Source of the DNA: Streptomyces sp. WZ.A104
Lineage (GTDB): Bacteria > Actinomycetota > Actinomycetes > Streptomycetales > Streptomycetaceae
Direction of reading: 5' to 3'
Assembly: GCF_002382885.1 (NCBI RefSeq)
Contig: NZ_NWVL01000048.1
Coordinates: 1-64,000 of the forward strand
DNA: 64,000 bases
Of this stretch, positions 28,628-35,508 are shown one piece after another. A program made the position numbers and the translations under genes. The notes under the pieces are model-generated. The model had not been told where the DNA came from, made no database searches, and saw only the letters and a program-made list of their open reading frames with translations. Numbering within the stretch: position 1 is the stretch's first letter; the number at the start of each line of letters is the position of its first letter.

Positions 28628-29308
28628 GTGCCGCCGAGGGAAGCGTCGAGGGAAGCACAGGAGCGGCTCACCGCACTGCTCGACCCGGCCACCACCGTCC
28701 TGCTGACCGTCGAGTGCCAGCAGGGCGTGGTGGGACCGGACAGCGCCCTGCCCGAACTCGCCGCGGCCGCCCGCTCATCGGGCGCCCTCGCGAACATCGC
28801 CCGGCTCGTCGCCGCCGCCCACGACAGCGGGGTCCAGGTGGTGCACGCGGTCGCCGAGAGCCGCCCCGACGGACGCGGGGCCAGCCGCAATGCCCGCCTC
28901 TTCCGCGCCGCCGCCCGGCTGCCGGTCCAGCAGCACTCCGGCACCACCGCCGTCCGCGTCGCGCCGCCCATCGAGGTGGCCGACGAGGACCTCGTCGTCC
29001 GCAGGCTGCACGGCCTCTCACCGCTCGCCGGGACCGACGTCGACCCGCTGCTGCGCAACCTCGGCTGCCGCACGCTGATCGTGACCGGCGTCTCGGCCAA
29101 CGTGGCCGTTCCCAACGCCGTCTTCGACGCGGTCAACCTCGGCTACACGGCCGTCGTCCCCTCCGACGCCATCGCGGGGGTGCCCGCCGAGTACACCCCC
29201 GCCATGATCCGTAACACCCTCGCTCTGGTCGCCACCGTCACCACCACGGACGCGGTCCTGGGCGGCTGGAAGCGGCCCCGCAGAGCGGGGGCCGCTACGC
29301 CAGCCTGA
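28628..29308 (+). CDS. Isochorismatase-fold protein with altered catalytic triad
   Basis: A 226-residue cysteine-hydrolase (isochorismatase) fold protein: TTVLLTVECQQGVVG, AHDSGVQVVHAVAESRPDG, then CRTLIVTGVSANVAVPNAVF. The canonical catalytic Asp in the first strand is Glu here (TVEC), the Lys position reads VVRRLHG, and the nucleophilic Cys normally found in a G-V-x-T-x-x-C motif is Ala (SANVAV). Ordinary hydrolase chemistry is therefore unlikely; a binding role is inferred. AGGAGAG precedes the GTG at 28628. The 3' end overlaps the convergent Rieske gene by 14 bp. Confidence 0.85.
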   Translation: MPPREASREAQERLTALLDPATTVLLTVECQQGVVGPDSALPELAAAARSSGALANIARLVAAAHDSGVQVVHAVAESRPDGRGASRNARLFRAAARLPVQQHSGTTAVRVAPPIEVADEDLVVRRLHGLSPLAGTDVDPLLRNLGCRTLIVTGVSANVAVPNAVFDAVNLGYTAVVPSDAIAGVPAEYTPAMIRNTLALVATVTTTDAVLGGWKRPRRAGAATPA

Positions 29309-29777
29309 TCGAGTCGCCCTCCACCGTGATCCGGCGGGCGGGCAGCGGCCGGGTGGCGGGACCGCCGGTCGGGCTGCCCGTGGCGGCGTCGAACGTGGAG
29401 TTGTGGCAGGGGCAGGTGATCGTGCCGCCCGAGACGTCCTTGACCGCGCACCCCTGGTGGGTGCACGTGGACGAGAACGCCTTGAACTCACCGGGCTGCG
29501 GCTGCGTCACCACGACCTTCTGCGCGGCGAAGACCACCCCGCCGCCCTCCGGAATGTCCGAGGCGGCGGCGAGGATCTCCCCGCCTTTGCCGCCATCGCC
29601 GCCGTCTCCGCTCCCGGGCTGCTGCTCGACGGCGTCCGAGCCCTCCGATCCGCCGGAACCTCCCGCCCCGTCCGATCCGCCGCACGCGGTGAGGACGACA
29701 GCCGCTCCGGCCGCTCCCACCGCTGCGACGACGGTGCGGCGTTCGAGGAGGATCCGGCGCTCCTGCGCTGCGCTCAT
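29295..29777 (-). CDS. Tat-exported Rieske [2Fe-2S] lipoprotein
   Basis: A 160-residue protein. The N-terminus carries a twin arginine (LERRTVVAAVG), a hydrophobic run and a lipobox LTAC with Cys at about 32, so it should be a Tat substrate anchored as a lipoprotein. A Gly/Ser linker (about 33-65) leads to a Rieske domain with CTHQGC and CPCHNSTF, the four cluster ligands. Soluble Rieske proteins of this type are common in Streptomyces, and their electron partners are unknown. Overlaps the end of the isochorismatase-like gene by 14 bp. Confidence 0.92.
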   Translation of the reverse strand: MSAAQERRILLERRTVVAAVGAAGAAVVLTACGGSDGAGGSGGSEGSDAVEQQPGSGDGGDGGKGGEILAAASDIPEGGGVVFAAQKVVVTQPQPGEFKAFSSTCTHQGCAVKDVSGGTITCPCHNSTFDAATGSPTGGPATRPLPARRITVEGDSIRLA

Positions 29778-29910
29778 CGCGGCATTCCCTTCGTCGTTGT
29801 CCCGAACCGAACTTCGGTGACGTCACCCAGGGGTACGTGCCACAGGGCGCCGACGTTCAGTCCGGGGCGCGCCAGTGGGTTTGCGGCACCCGGCTCAGTA
29901 CTCCGGCGGC

Positions 29911-30387
29911 TCAGAACTCCGACGGGCGCACGGCTCGTACGGCGGCAGCGGTGAGGAGGCCCGCGCCCAGGAGCGGGAGCACGGGGAAGAGGAAGCTCGT
30001 CGCCCATTGGAGGGCGCCGTGCTCCAGCCGGACCCATTGCCCCCAAGGCGCCCGGGCCACCTCGGCGGTGTGGCCCGGCCTGCTCTCGAAGCGCATGGTC
30101 CAGGAGTCCGGCTTCCTCCCGGTGTCCTGCGCCTCGGCAGACCGGACCGCACACCGGAAGTGGTTGCCCGTGGCCCGGGAGCTGCTGCGCTCCTCGCATG
30201 TCTCGACGCGGACGTGCTGGTGCTCCCCGACGAGCCCCACGCGCACGGTGGCGAGCACGGAGGTGTACGCGAAGGCTCCCAGAAGCACCAGAGCGGACGT
30301 CGCCCACCCCGCGCAAGCCACGATGCGCGTCCGCCTGTCGCGCCGCGCTCTCGCCGCCCTGGTCGTCCTCTTCTTCCCGGTCGTCAT
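29911..30387 (-). CDS. Hypothetical membrane protein
   Basis: A 158-residue protein with a very basic N-terminus (KKRTTRAARARRDRRTR), a first membrane helix (about 26-46), an external loop with three Cys (including VETCEERSSS and HFRCAVRS, able to form a disulfide), and a second helix near the C-terminus (about 128-150). No family was recognised. TACGAT lies 6 nt upstream of the ATG, consistent with a -10 and leaderless transcription. It is the last gene before the insertion element. Confidence 0.7.
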   Translation of the reverse strand: MTTGKKRTTRAARARRDRRTRIVACAGWATSALVLLGAFAYTSVLATVRVGLVGEHQHVRVETCEERSSSRATGNHFRCAVRSAEAQDTGRKPDSWTMRFESRPGHTAEVARAPWGQWVRLEHGALQWATSFLFPVLPLLGAGLLTAAAVRAVRPSEF

Positions 30388-30609
30388 CCGCAGATCGTAC
30401 GGACGTCGGGGGCGGCGCTCGCGGGAGGGGGCCGACCCGGCCGCTCACACCCGTCCCGACGTGACAGGTCGGATCCCGCGGAGCATCGCGTGTGGATCAC
30501 GACCCGCGACTCCGAAACCGTCACCGACGCCTGGCAGCGGCAATGGACGCCCTCTGAGCCCTGGCGGCCTGATCACGCCGGGGCCGTGGGGCGGGCACGT
30601 ACGAGCTAG

Positions 30610-30623
30610 GGCCTGTCTGACAA
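30610..30623. repeat. Left terminal inverted repeat of the IS element
   Basis: GGCCTGTCTGACAA, directly after CTAG. It matches the reverse complement of 32261-32274 at 12 of 14 positions. Confidence 0.8.
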
Positions 30624-30627
30624 ATGA

Positions 30628-31517
30628 TTACCCCGTGGACTCGCGGAGCCAGAGGATCAAGGAAGCCAGGACAACTCCGGCACGGTAGCGGTCGCCGAGC
30701 TTGTCGAACCGGGTCGCGATCGCGCGGAACTGCTTGAGGCGGGCGAAGCATCGTTCGACGACGTTGTGGTCGCGGTAGGTGACCTTGTCGAAGGCCGACG
30801 GCCGGCCGCCGAGGGCTCCGCGTCGGTGGCGGTTCGCCGCCTGGTCGCGGCGCTCGGGGATCGTGGCAGCGATGCCCCGGCGCCTCAGCAGATGGCGGAT
30901 GGCCCTGCTGGAATACGCCTTGTCACCCAGCACACGGTCCGGTGTCGTGCGCGGGCGGCCCGTGCCGAGGCGCGGGGTGCGGATGCCGTCGAGGACCTGG
31001 CCGAACGCCGTCGCGTCGTTGACGTTGCCGGGCGTGAGCACAATCGACAGGGGCAGGCCCCGGCCATCGACGGCGAGATGGACTTTGGTGGTCAGTCCGC
31101 CTCGGGAGCGGCCGAGGGCCTGGCGCGCCTGCGAGCGGCCCGGATCTTCCAGTTCGTCCCCGTTCACATCCCCCTTTTGCGGGCGCCGACTGCGTGCTGG
31201 TGGGCTCGGTTGATGGTGGAGTCGACGGAGACGGTCCATTCCACCCGGCCCACCGCGTCATCGCGGACCTGAACGTGCTCCAGCAACCGTGCCCAGGTGC
31301 CGTCCGCCTCCCAGCGGGCGAACCGCTCGTAGACGGTCTGCCACGGCCCGAACCGGTCGGGAAGATCCCGCCACGGAGCCCCGGTCCGCAGCCGCCACAG
31401 CACCCCGTTGGCCACCTGCCGGTGATCACGCCACGGACGGCCCCGTCCGTCCACTTGAGGCAAAAGGGGCTCTATCCGCCTCCATGCCGCATCCGTCAAC
31501 TCACCTCGACCTGCCAC
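30628..31517 (-). CDS. IS5-family transposase, OrfA/OrfB with -1 frameshift
   Basis: OrfA runs from GTG 31517 (VAGRGELTDAAWRRIEPLLP, the DUF4096-type N-terminal domain) to a stop at 31164. OrfB, in the -1 frame, continues from the overlap to the stop at 30628 and carries the DDE part (GGLTTKVHLAVDGRG, DRVLGDKAYSSRAI, NVVERCFARLKQFR). The overlap contains AAAAGGGGG (31170-31178 read on this strand), a slippery run where ribosomes can shift back one base, giving a fused protein of about 296 residues. The catalytic residues look intact, so the transposase may be active. Confidence 0.85.
31170..31178 (-). promoter_or_regulatory. Programmed -1 frameshift site in the transposase
   Basis: Read on the minus strand, AAAAGGGGG lies 3 nt before the ATGTGA that ends OrfA. 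The OrfB frame is -1 relative to OrfA, as in frameshifting IS5 transposases. Confidence 0.7.
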
Positions 31518-31520
31518 AAG

Positions 31521-31538
31521 ATCAATTATCAGACCGGC
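31521..31538. repeat. Internal degenerate inverted repeat
   Basis: The reverse complement of this 18-bp stretch (GCCGGTCTGATAATTGAT) matches the left end of the element (30611-30628, GCCTGTCTGACAAATGAT) at 15 of 18 positions. It lies just upstream of the transposase start and may be the ancestral right end. Confidence 0.6.
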
Positions 31539-31553
31539 TATAGAGTCCTGCCC

Positions 31554-32183
31554 GTGGCGAATCATCAGGACGAGACCAGGACGGCCTACGACGGTGTCGT
31601 CGAGCTGTACGCATCGCTGTTCGCAAACCGGCTGGAAACACAGCCTTTCTCCCGGGCCATGATCGGCACCTTCGGCGAACTGGTGCGCGCGACGGGCAAC
31701 CTGCGGACAGCGGACGTCGGGTGCGGGCCCGGACATCTGACAGCCATGCTGCACGAACTCGGCCTGGACGCCTTCGGACTCGACCTTGCCCCCGGCATGG
31801 TCGACCACGCCCGGCAGGCCCATCCGGCGCTGCGCTTCCAAGAGGCGCGGATGGAATCCCTGCCGATCGAGGACGCCGCGCTCGGCGGCGTACTGGCCCA
31901 CTACTCAATGATTCACACCCCTCCGGGGGAACTACCGGAGCTGCTCGCCGAACAGGTACGCGTCCTGGCACCGGACGGTCTGCTCCTGGTCTCCTTCTTC
32001 GGGACCGACGGACAAGAACCGGTCCGGTTCGACCACAAGGTGGCGCCCGCCTACAGCTGGCCGGTGGATCGCCTCGCCGAACTGCTGGGCGATGCTGGGC
32101 TCGATCCCTTCGCCCGGCTGCTCCACGATCCATCCTCTGATCGGGGCTTCCTCGACGCCCATCTACTGGCCCGCCGTTCGTAG
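31554..32183 (+). CDS. SAM-dependent methyltransferase (IS passenger)
   Basis: A 209-residue class I methyltransferase of the Methyltransf_11/25 type. SAM-binding motif I is TADVGCGPGHLTAML, followed by AFGLDLAPGMVDHAR, the acidic LPIEDAALGG and a central VRVLAPDGLLLVSFF. The substrate cannot be told. It lies inside the inverted repeats of the IS element, divergent from the transposase. TAGAGT (31541-31546) is 7 nt before the GTG at 31554, so transcription is likely leaderless, with the -10 just beyond the internal repeat. Codon use is slightly less GC-biased than in neighbouring genes. Confidence 0.85.
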   Translation: MANHQDETRTAYDGVVELYASLFANRLETQPFSRAMIGTFGELVRATGNLRTADVGCGPGHLTAMLHELGLDAFGLDLAPGMVDHARQAHPALRFQEARMESLPIEDAALGGVLAHYSMIHTPPGELPELLAEQVRVLAPDGLLLVSFFGTDGQEPVRFDHKVAPAYSWPVDRLAELLGDAGLDPFARLLHDPSSDRGFLDAHLLARRS

Positions 32184-32260
32184 CCACTGCCCAGTCCCCC
32201 CAGCCGATCGGCGCACCTCCGGATTGCCAGCTCAGCCGAATCTCGCTGATCAGACCGGAA

Positions 32261-32274
32261 TTGTCAGACACTCC
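32261..32274. repeat. Right terminal inverted repeat of the IS element
   Basis: TTGTCAGACACTCC, directly before CTAG. Just inside it, ATCAGACCGG (32249-32258) repeats a motif also found in the internal repeat at 31528-31537. Confidence 0.78.
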
Positions 32275-32299
32275 CTAGGGGTCCGCGTACTGCGGTCGC

Positions 32300-34237
32300 T
32301 CACCCCGCTCCGGCACATGCCTCCGCTTCGGCCAGGTAGCGCGCCACCGGGCCCAGGGTCAGCATTCCGCCGGCGGCGCCGGCATGTTCGGCACGGGCAC
32401 TGCGCAGGACGGCCTCGGCACGCGCGGCGGTTCCGCGCTCGTCGAGGCGCACGGCGGCGCGGGCGGTCAGGCACCACAGCGCCTCCTGCATGTGGTCGTG
32501 CGGTGGTTCGGGCACCGCGGCGAGGGCAGCCCGAGCCTCCCCGGCTCTCTCCTGGGCGAGCAGCACGAGGGGGCGCGCCCAGGGGCGGTACGGGCCCCAG
32601 TCGAGGTGCGGGTCGGTGGGCGCGGGCCGGTCGTGCAGCAGGCGCAGCCCCAGCAGGGCCAGCGGGAACAGGCCGCGGTGCAGCCCCGGCATTCCGGCCG
32701 TCTGGAGGGCGTCCTCGGCAGCGCGGTAGTGCGCTGCGGCCGTGGCGGCGGTCGGTCCGCCGGGTTCGGCGCTGCGGGCAGCCGTGGCCCGTGCCCGGAA
32801 CCACCCGGTGAGGACTGGGACGAGGGGCGCCTCGGTGGTCACGGCGAGCTGTTCGGCTGCCTCGGCGTGGGAGGTTGCGGCGTCGAGGTCACCGAGGGCC
32901 GAGGCGGATTGCAGGCGGACGAGTCGGCCGAGTACCGCGAAGTTCGGCAGCTCGTGCCGGGTGGCCAGGTCGAGGATCTCGGCGCCGATCCGGTCCCGTA
33001 CCCCCGCGAGTCCGGGGCGGGTGAAGGACTGCAGGAACACCCCGTTGAGGGCGAACGCCAGCAGGGCGGGATCGGCCAGGCCCCGTGCCAGCGCCTCGGC
33101 CTGCCGTGCCGCCTGCCGCGCGCGCTTCAGCTCGGCCCTGGACAGACCGGCGCTGCGGCTCTCGACGGCGACCGTGGCCAGGAGGCGGGCGGCCAGGTCG
33201 GCGGGGCTGTCGGGGCCGAGCGCGATGAGCGTGCGCTCGGCGGCCGCGACGACGTCGCGGGACTGCTCGGGGTCGTCGGCCCGACTCCAGATGGCGGGCA
33301 CGTCGTAGGCGCCGATGATCCGGGCGGTCAGGGAGAGGTCACCCGTGCGTTCCGCCGCCTGGACGGCGGCGAGGCGGTCGCGCCGCGAGTGGACGAGGGC
33401 GTCGCCACCCGCCAGTGCGAGGGTGCGGGCCAGATCCACGGTGGTGCGCGGGCCGAGACGGACACCACGGCCGGTCCACGCGGTACGTGCGCCTTCGGGG
33501 GGCACGTACCCGTTGAGGATGTCCGTCTCCAGGCGTTGGAGGCCGGCACCAGGGTCGAGCCCGAGTTGATCAACGAGCATCGCGCGGGCGCGGCGGAGGG
33601 TGGCCAGCGCGTCGGCCTGGCGGCCCGCGCGGTGGAGCGCGCGGGCAAGCAGTCCCCAGGCTGGCTCGCGCCACGGATGCTCGGCGACGTGGGCACCCAG
33701 TTCGGCGACGAGATCGGCCCCTTCCCCGGAGTCAAGGAGGATACGGGCACGCAGTTCCGCCCCCTCCAACCTCAGCTCCTCCAGTCGGGTCCGCTCGCGC
33801 TGCGCCCATGCGGAGCCGGTCACATCGGCGTAGGCGGGTCCCCGCCAGTCCGCGAGTGCCGTGCCGAGGTCGGTCACCGCGTCGGGGTTGCGCCGGGCTC
33901 GGGCCAGGGTGTCCTGGAACCGATGGACGTCCACGTCCTCGCGCGGCAGGCGCAGCGCGTAGCCGGGACCTTCGGTGACGAGTACGCGCGGCGGATCGCG
34001 GGGCGGCCGGTCGGGTTCGAGGGCGCGGCGCAGCGCGGCGACGAACGTACGCAGAGCGCCCACGCCGCGGGCCGGTGGATCGGTCCACAGGTCGTCGACA
34101 AGACTGCCGGTGGTGACCATCCGACCCTCTGCGGTGACGAGCCGGGCGAGTACCTCGCGATGGCGAGGTCCGCCCAGGTCAACCGGACTGCCGTCGTCGC
34201 GGAAGGCCCGCACGGCACCGAGCACGTCGATTCGCAT
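32300..34237 (-). CDS. BTAD-domain transcriptional regulator (SARP-like)
   Basis: A 645-residue regulator. Residues about 1-95 are an OmpR-like winged helix (MRIDVLGAVRAFRDDGSPVD, PRHREVLARLVTAEGRMVTT), and about 100-250 form a bacterial transcriptional activation domain. The remaining 390 residues are helical, TPR-like and without an NB-ARC ATPase, so it is intermediate between small SARPs and AfsR. Such proteins often control secondary metabolism, but no biosynthetic genes are adjacent; the divergent alpha/beta hydrolase (34349) is the likely target. The ATG at 34237 begins the DNA-binding domain exactly. Confidence 0.85.
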   Translation of the reverse strand: MRIDVLGAVRAFRDDGSPVDLGGPRHREVLARLVTAEGRMVTTGSLVDDLWTDPPARGVGALRTFVAALRRALEPDRPPRDPPRVLVTEGPGYALRLPREDVDVHRFQDTLARARRNPDAVTDLGTALADWRGPAYADVTGSAWAQRERTRLEELRLEGAELRARILLDSGEGADLVAELGAHVAEHPWREPAWGLLARALHRAGRQADALATLRRARAMLVDQLGLDPGAGLQRLETDILNGYVPPEGARTAWTGRGVRLGPRTTVDLARTLALAGGDALVHSRRDRLAAVQAAERTGDLSLTARIIGAYDVPAIWSRADDPEQSRDVVAAAERTLIALGPDSPADLAARLLATVAVESRSAGLSRAELKRARQAARQAEALARGLADPALLAFALNGVFLQSFTRPGLAGVRDRIGAEILDLATRHELPNFAVLGRLVRLQSASALGDLDAATSHAEAAEQLAVTTEAPLVPVLTGWFRARATAARSAEPGGPTAATAAAHYRAAEDALQTAGMPGLHRGLFPLALLGLRLLHDRPAPTDPHLDWGPYRPWARPLVLLAQERAGEARAALAAVPEPPHDHMQEALWCLTARAAVRLDERGTAARAEAVLRSARAEHAGAAGGMLTLGPVARYLAEAEACAGAG

Positions 34238-34348
34238 ACCCCCATCCTCCGTGCCCGGGGTCCGCTGCGCCCAACCGTACTGATCGGCTGCTGATCGCCG
34301 TCGCCCAGGCTGATCCGGTCCGGTACCCACCCGAAAGGACGGCCTTTC

Positions 34349-35227
34349 ATGACGCTCACCGTTCCCGGCTTCGATCACATCCGCCTGCCCGGTGCGGGCG
34401 GTGTGGAGCTGGCTGCCGCTGTCGGCGGCAGCGGCAGCCCGGTCGTGCTGTTGCACGGCTTCCCCCAGACCCACCTGATGTGGCGACACGTCGCCGAGCG
34501 GCTCGCCGACGGGCACACGGTGATCTGTCCTGACCTGCGGGGCTACGGCGCCAGCGACAAGCCGACTGCCACCGACACCGACGTGTACGCCAAGCGCACC
34601 ATGGCCGCAGACGTCGTGACCCTGGCGGCGGCCCTCGGCCACGAGCGCTTCGCCCTCGTCGGCCACGACCGGGGCGCCCTGGTCGCCTTCCGGGCCGGGC
34701 TGGACCACCCCGAGAGCATCACGCACCTGGGCATCCTCGACATCGTGCCGACGCTCGACATGTGGAACGTCCTGCACGGCGCCTCGGCGGCAGTCGGCTA
34801 CCACCTCTTCCTCATGGCGCAGCCGCCAGGCCTGCCGGAGGCGATGATCGCCAACAGCGCGGACGTGTTCTTCGGTTCGTTCCTCGACACCTGGGCCAAG
34901 GACCCGACCGCCATGCCGGAGGATGTCCGTGCCGAGTACCTGCGGGCGAGCGCCGCGGCGGTGACATCGATCGTCGCGGACTTCCGGGCCTCGGCGGGCA
35001 TCGATGTCACGCACGACCGAGCGGACCTGGACGCCGGGTCGCAACTGGCCATGCCCGTGACAGTCGTCCAGCAGGACTGGGGTGCGCAGCTGGGCTACGA
35101 CGCTGCCGCGGTGTGGAAGGCCTGGGCGCCGGACCTGGACCACCGGCTGACCCGAGCGGGGCACTTCATGGCCGAGGAGGCACCCGGGGAGATCGCCGAG
35201 GCGATCCAGGACCTGCTGGCCCGCTGA
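34349..35227 (+). CDS. Alpha/beta hydrolase (haloacetate dehalogenase/epoxide hydrolase type)
   Basis: A 292-residue alpha/beta hydrolase. It has the oxyanion motif LLHGFPQTHLMW, a nucleophilic Asp in VGHDRGALVAF, and the catalytic His in RAGHFMAEEAP. The Asp nucleophile with DRG is the pattern of fluoroacetate dehalogenases and epoxide hydrolases rather than esterases. The actual substrate is unknown. AAAGGA lies 9 nt before the ATG at 34349. It is divergent from the BTAD regulator over a 111-bp gap, and this pairing recurs in Streptomyces, so regulation by that protein is likely. Confidence 0.88.
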   Translation: MTLTVPGFDHIRLPGAGGVELAAAVGGSGSPVVLLHGFPQTHLMWRHVAERLADGHTVICPDLRGYGASDKPTATDTDVYAKRTMAADVVTLAAALGHERFALVGHDRGALVAFRAGLDHPESITHLGILDIVPTLDMWNVLHGASAAVGYHLFLMAQPPGLPEAMIANSADVFFGSFLDTWAKDPTAMPEDVRAEYLRASAAAVTSIVADFRASAGIDVTHDRADLDAGSQLAMPVTVVQQDWGAQLGYDAAAVWKAWAPDLDHRLTRAGHFMAEEAPGEIAEAIQDLLAR

Positions 35228-35232
35228 GCCTC

Positions 35233-35260
35233 GGTTCGTGGTTCGTGGTTCGTGGATTGT
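35233..35260. repeat. Heptanucleotide tandem repeat
   Basis: GGTTCGT occurs three times in a row (35233-35253), followed by the variant GGATTGT. It lies 5 nt after the hydrolase stop in a 281-bp intergenic region. No function is apparent. Confidence 0.75.
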
Positions 35261-35508
35261 CGTTCGGGACGTCGGGCAGCCGGGGCGGTGTGTGGAGAGG
35301 GTCGAGGCGCTCCAGGCGGGCCGCTGCCCAGTCGGTCCGCACTTCGGCTTCGGTCCCGGGCCGGCCTGCAGGCGCGGCCTCGACCCGGGTGCGTGCGGCG
35401 CCCACGTACGCCGAACCGGGTTCTCCGCCTGGCCGGGAAGGGCACGGTGCCGGCCGTCGGCCTAGCATGGGATGAAGCGCCCGGCCCGAGTCATGTGGGG
35501 TGTTGGGG

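Larger units (their letters stand above)
30610..32274. mobile_element. IS5-type element with methyltransferase passenger
   Basis: A 1665-bp unit bounded by 14-bp inverted repeats (GGCCTGTCTGACAA on the left; TTGTCAGACACTCC on the right, 12 of 14 matching) and flanked on both sides by CTAG (30606-30609, 32275-32278), a likely target duplication. It contains an IS5-family transposase in two frames on the minus strand and, divergently, a complete SAM methyltransferase gene. A simple IS5 element of this size would end near 31540, where a second degenerate inverted repeat lies beside the transposase start, so the passenger appears added inside a displaced right end. Confidence 0.78.

Noticed and set aside
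32384..34294. 636-codon plus-strand frame over the BTAD regulator
   Set aside because: The minus-strand regulator starts exactly at a winged-helix domain; the plus frame has no domain or start signal.
35233..35260. CRISPR-like array from GGTTCGT repeats
   Set aside because: The units are contiguous 7-mers without spacers and number only three to four.
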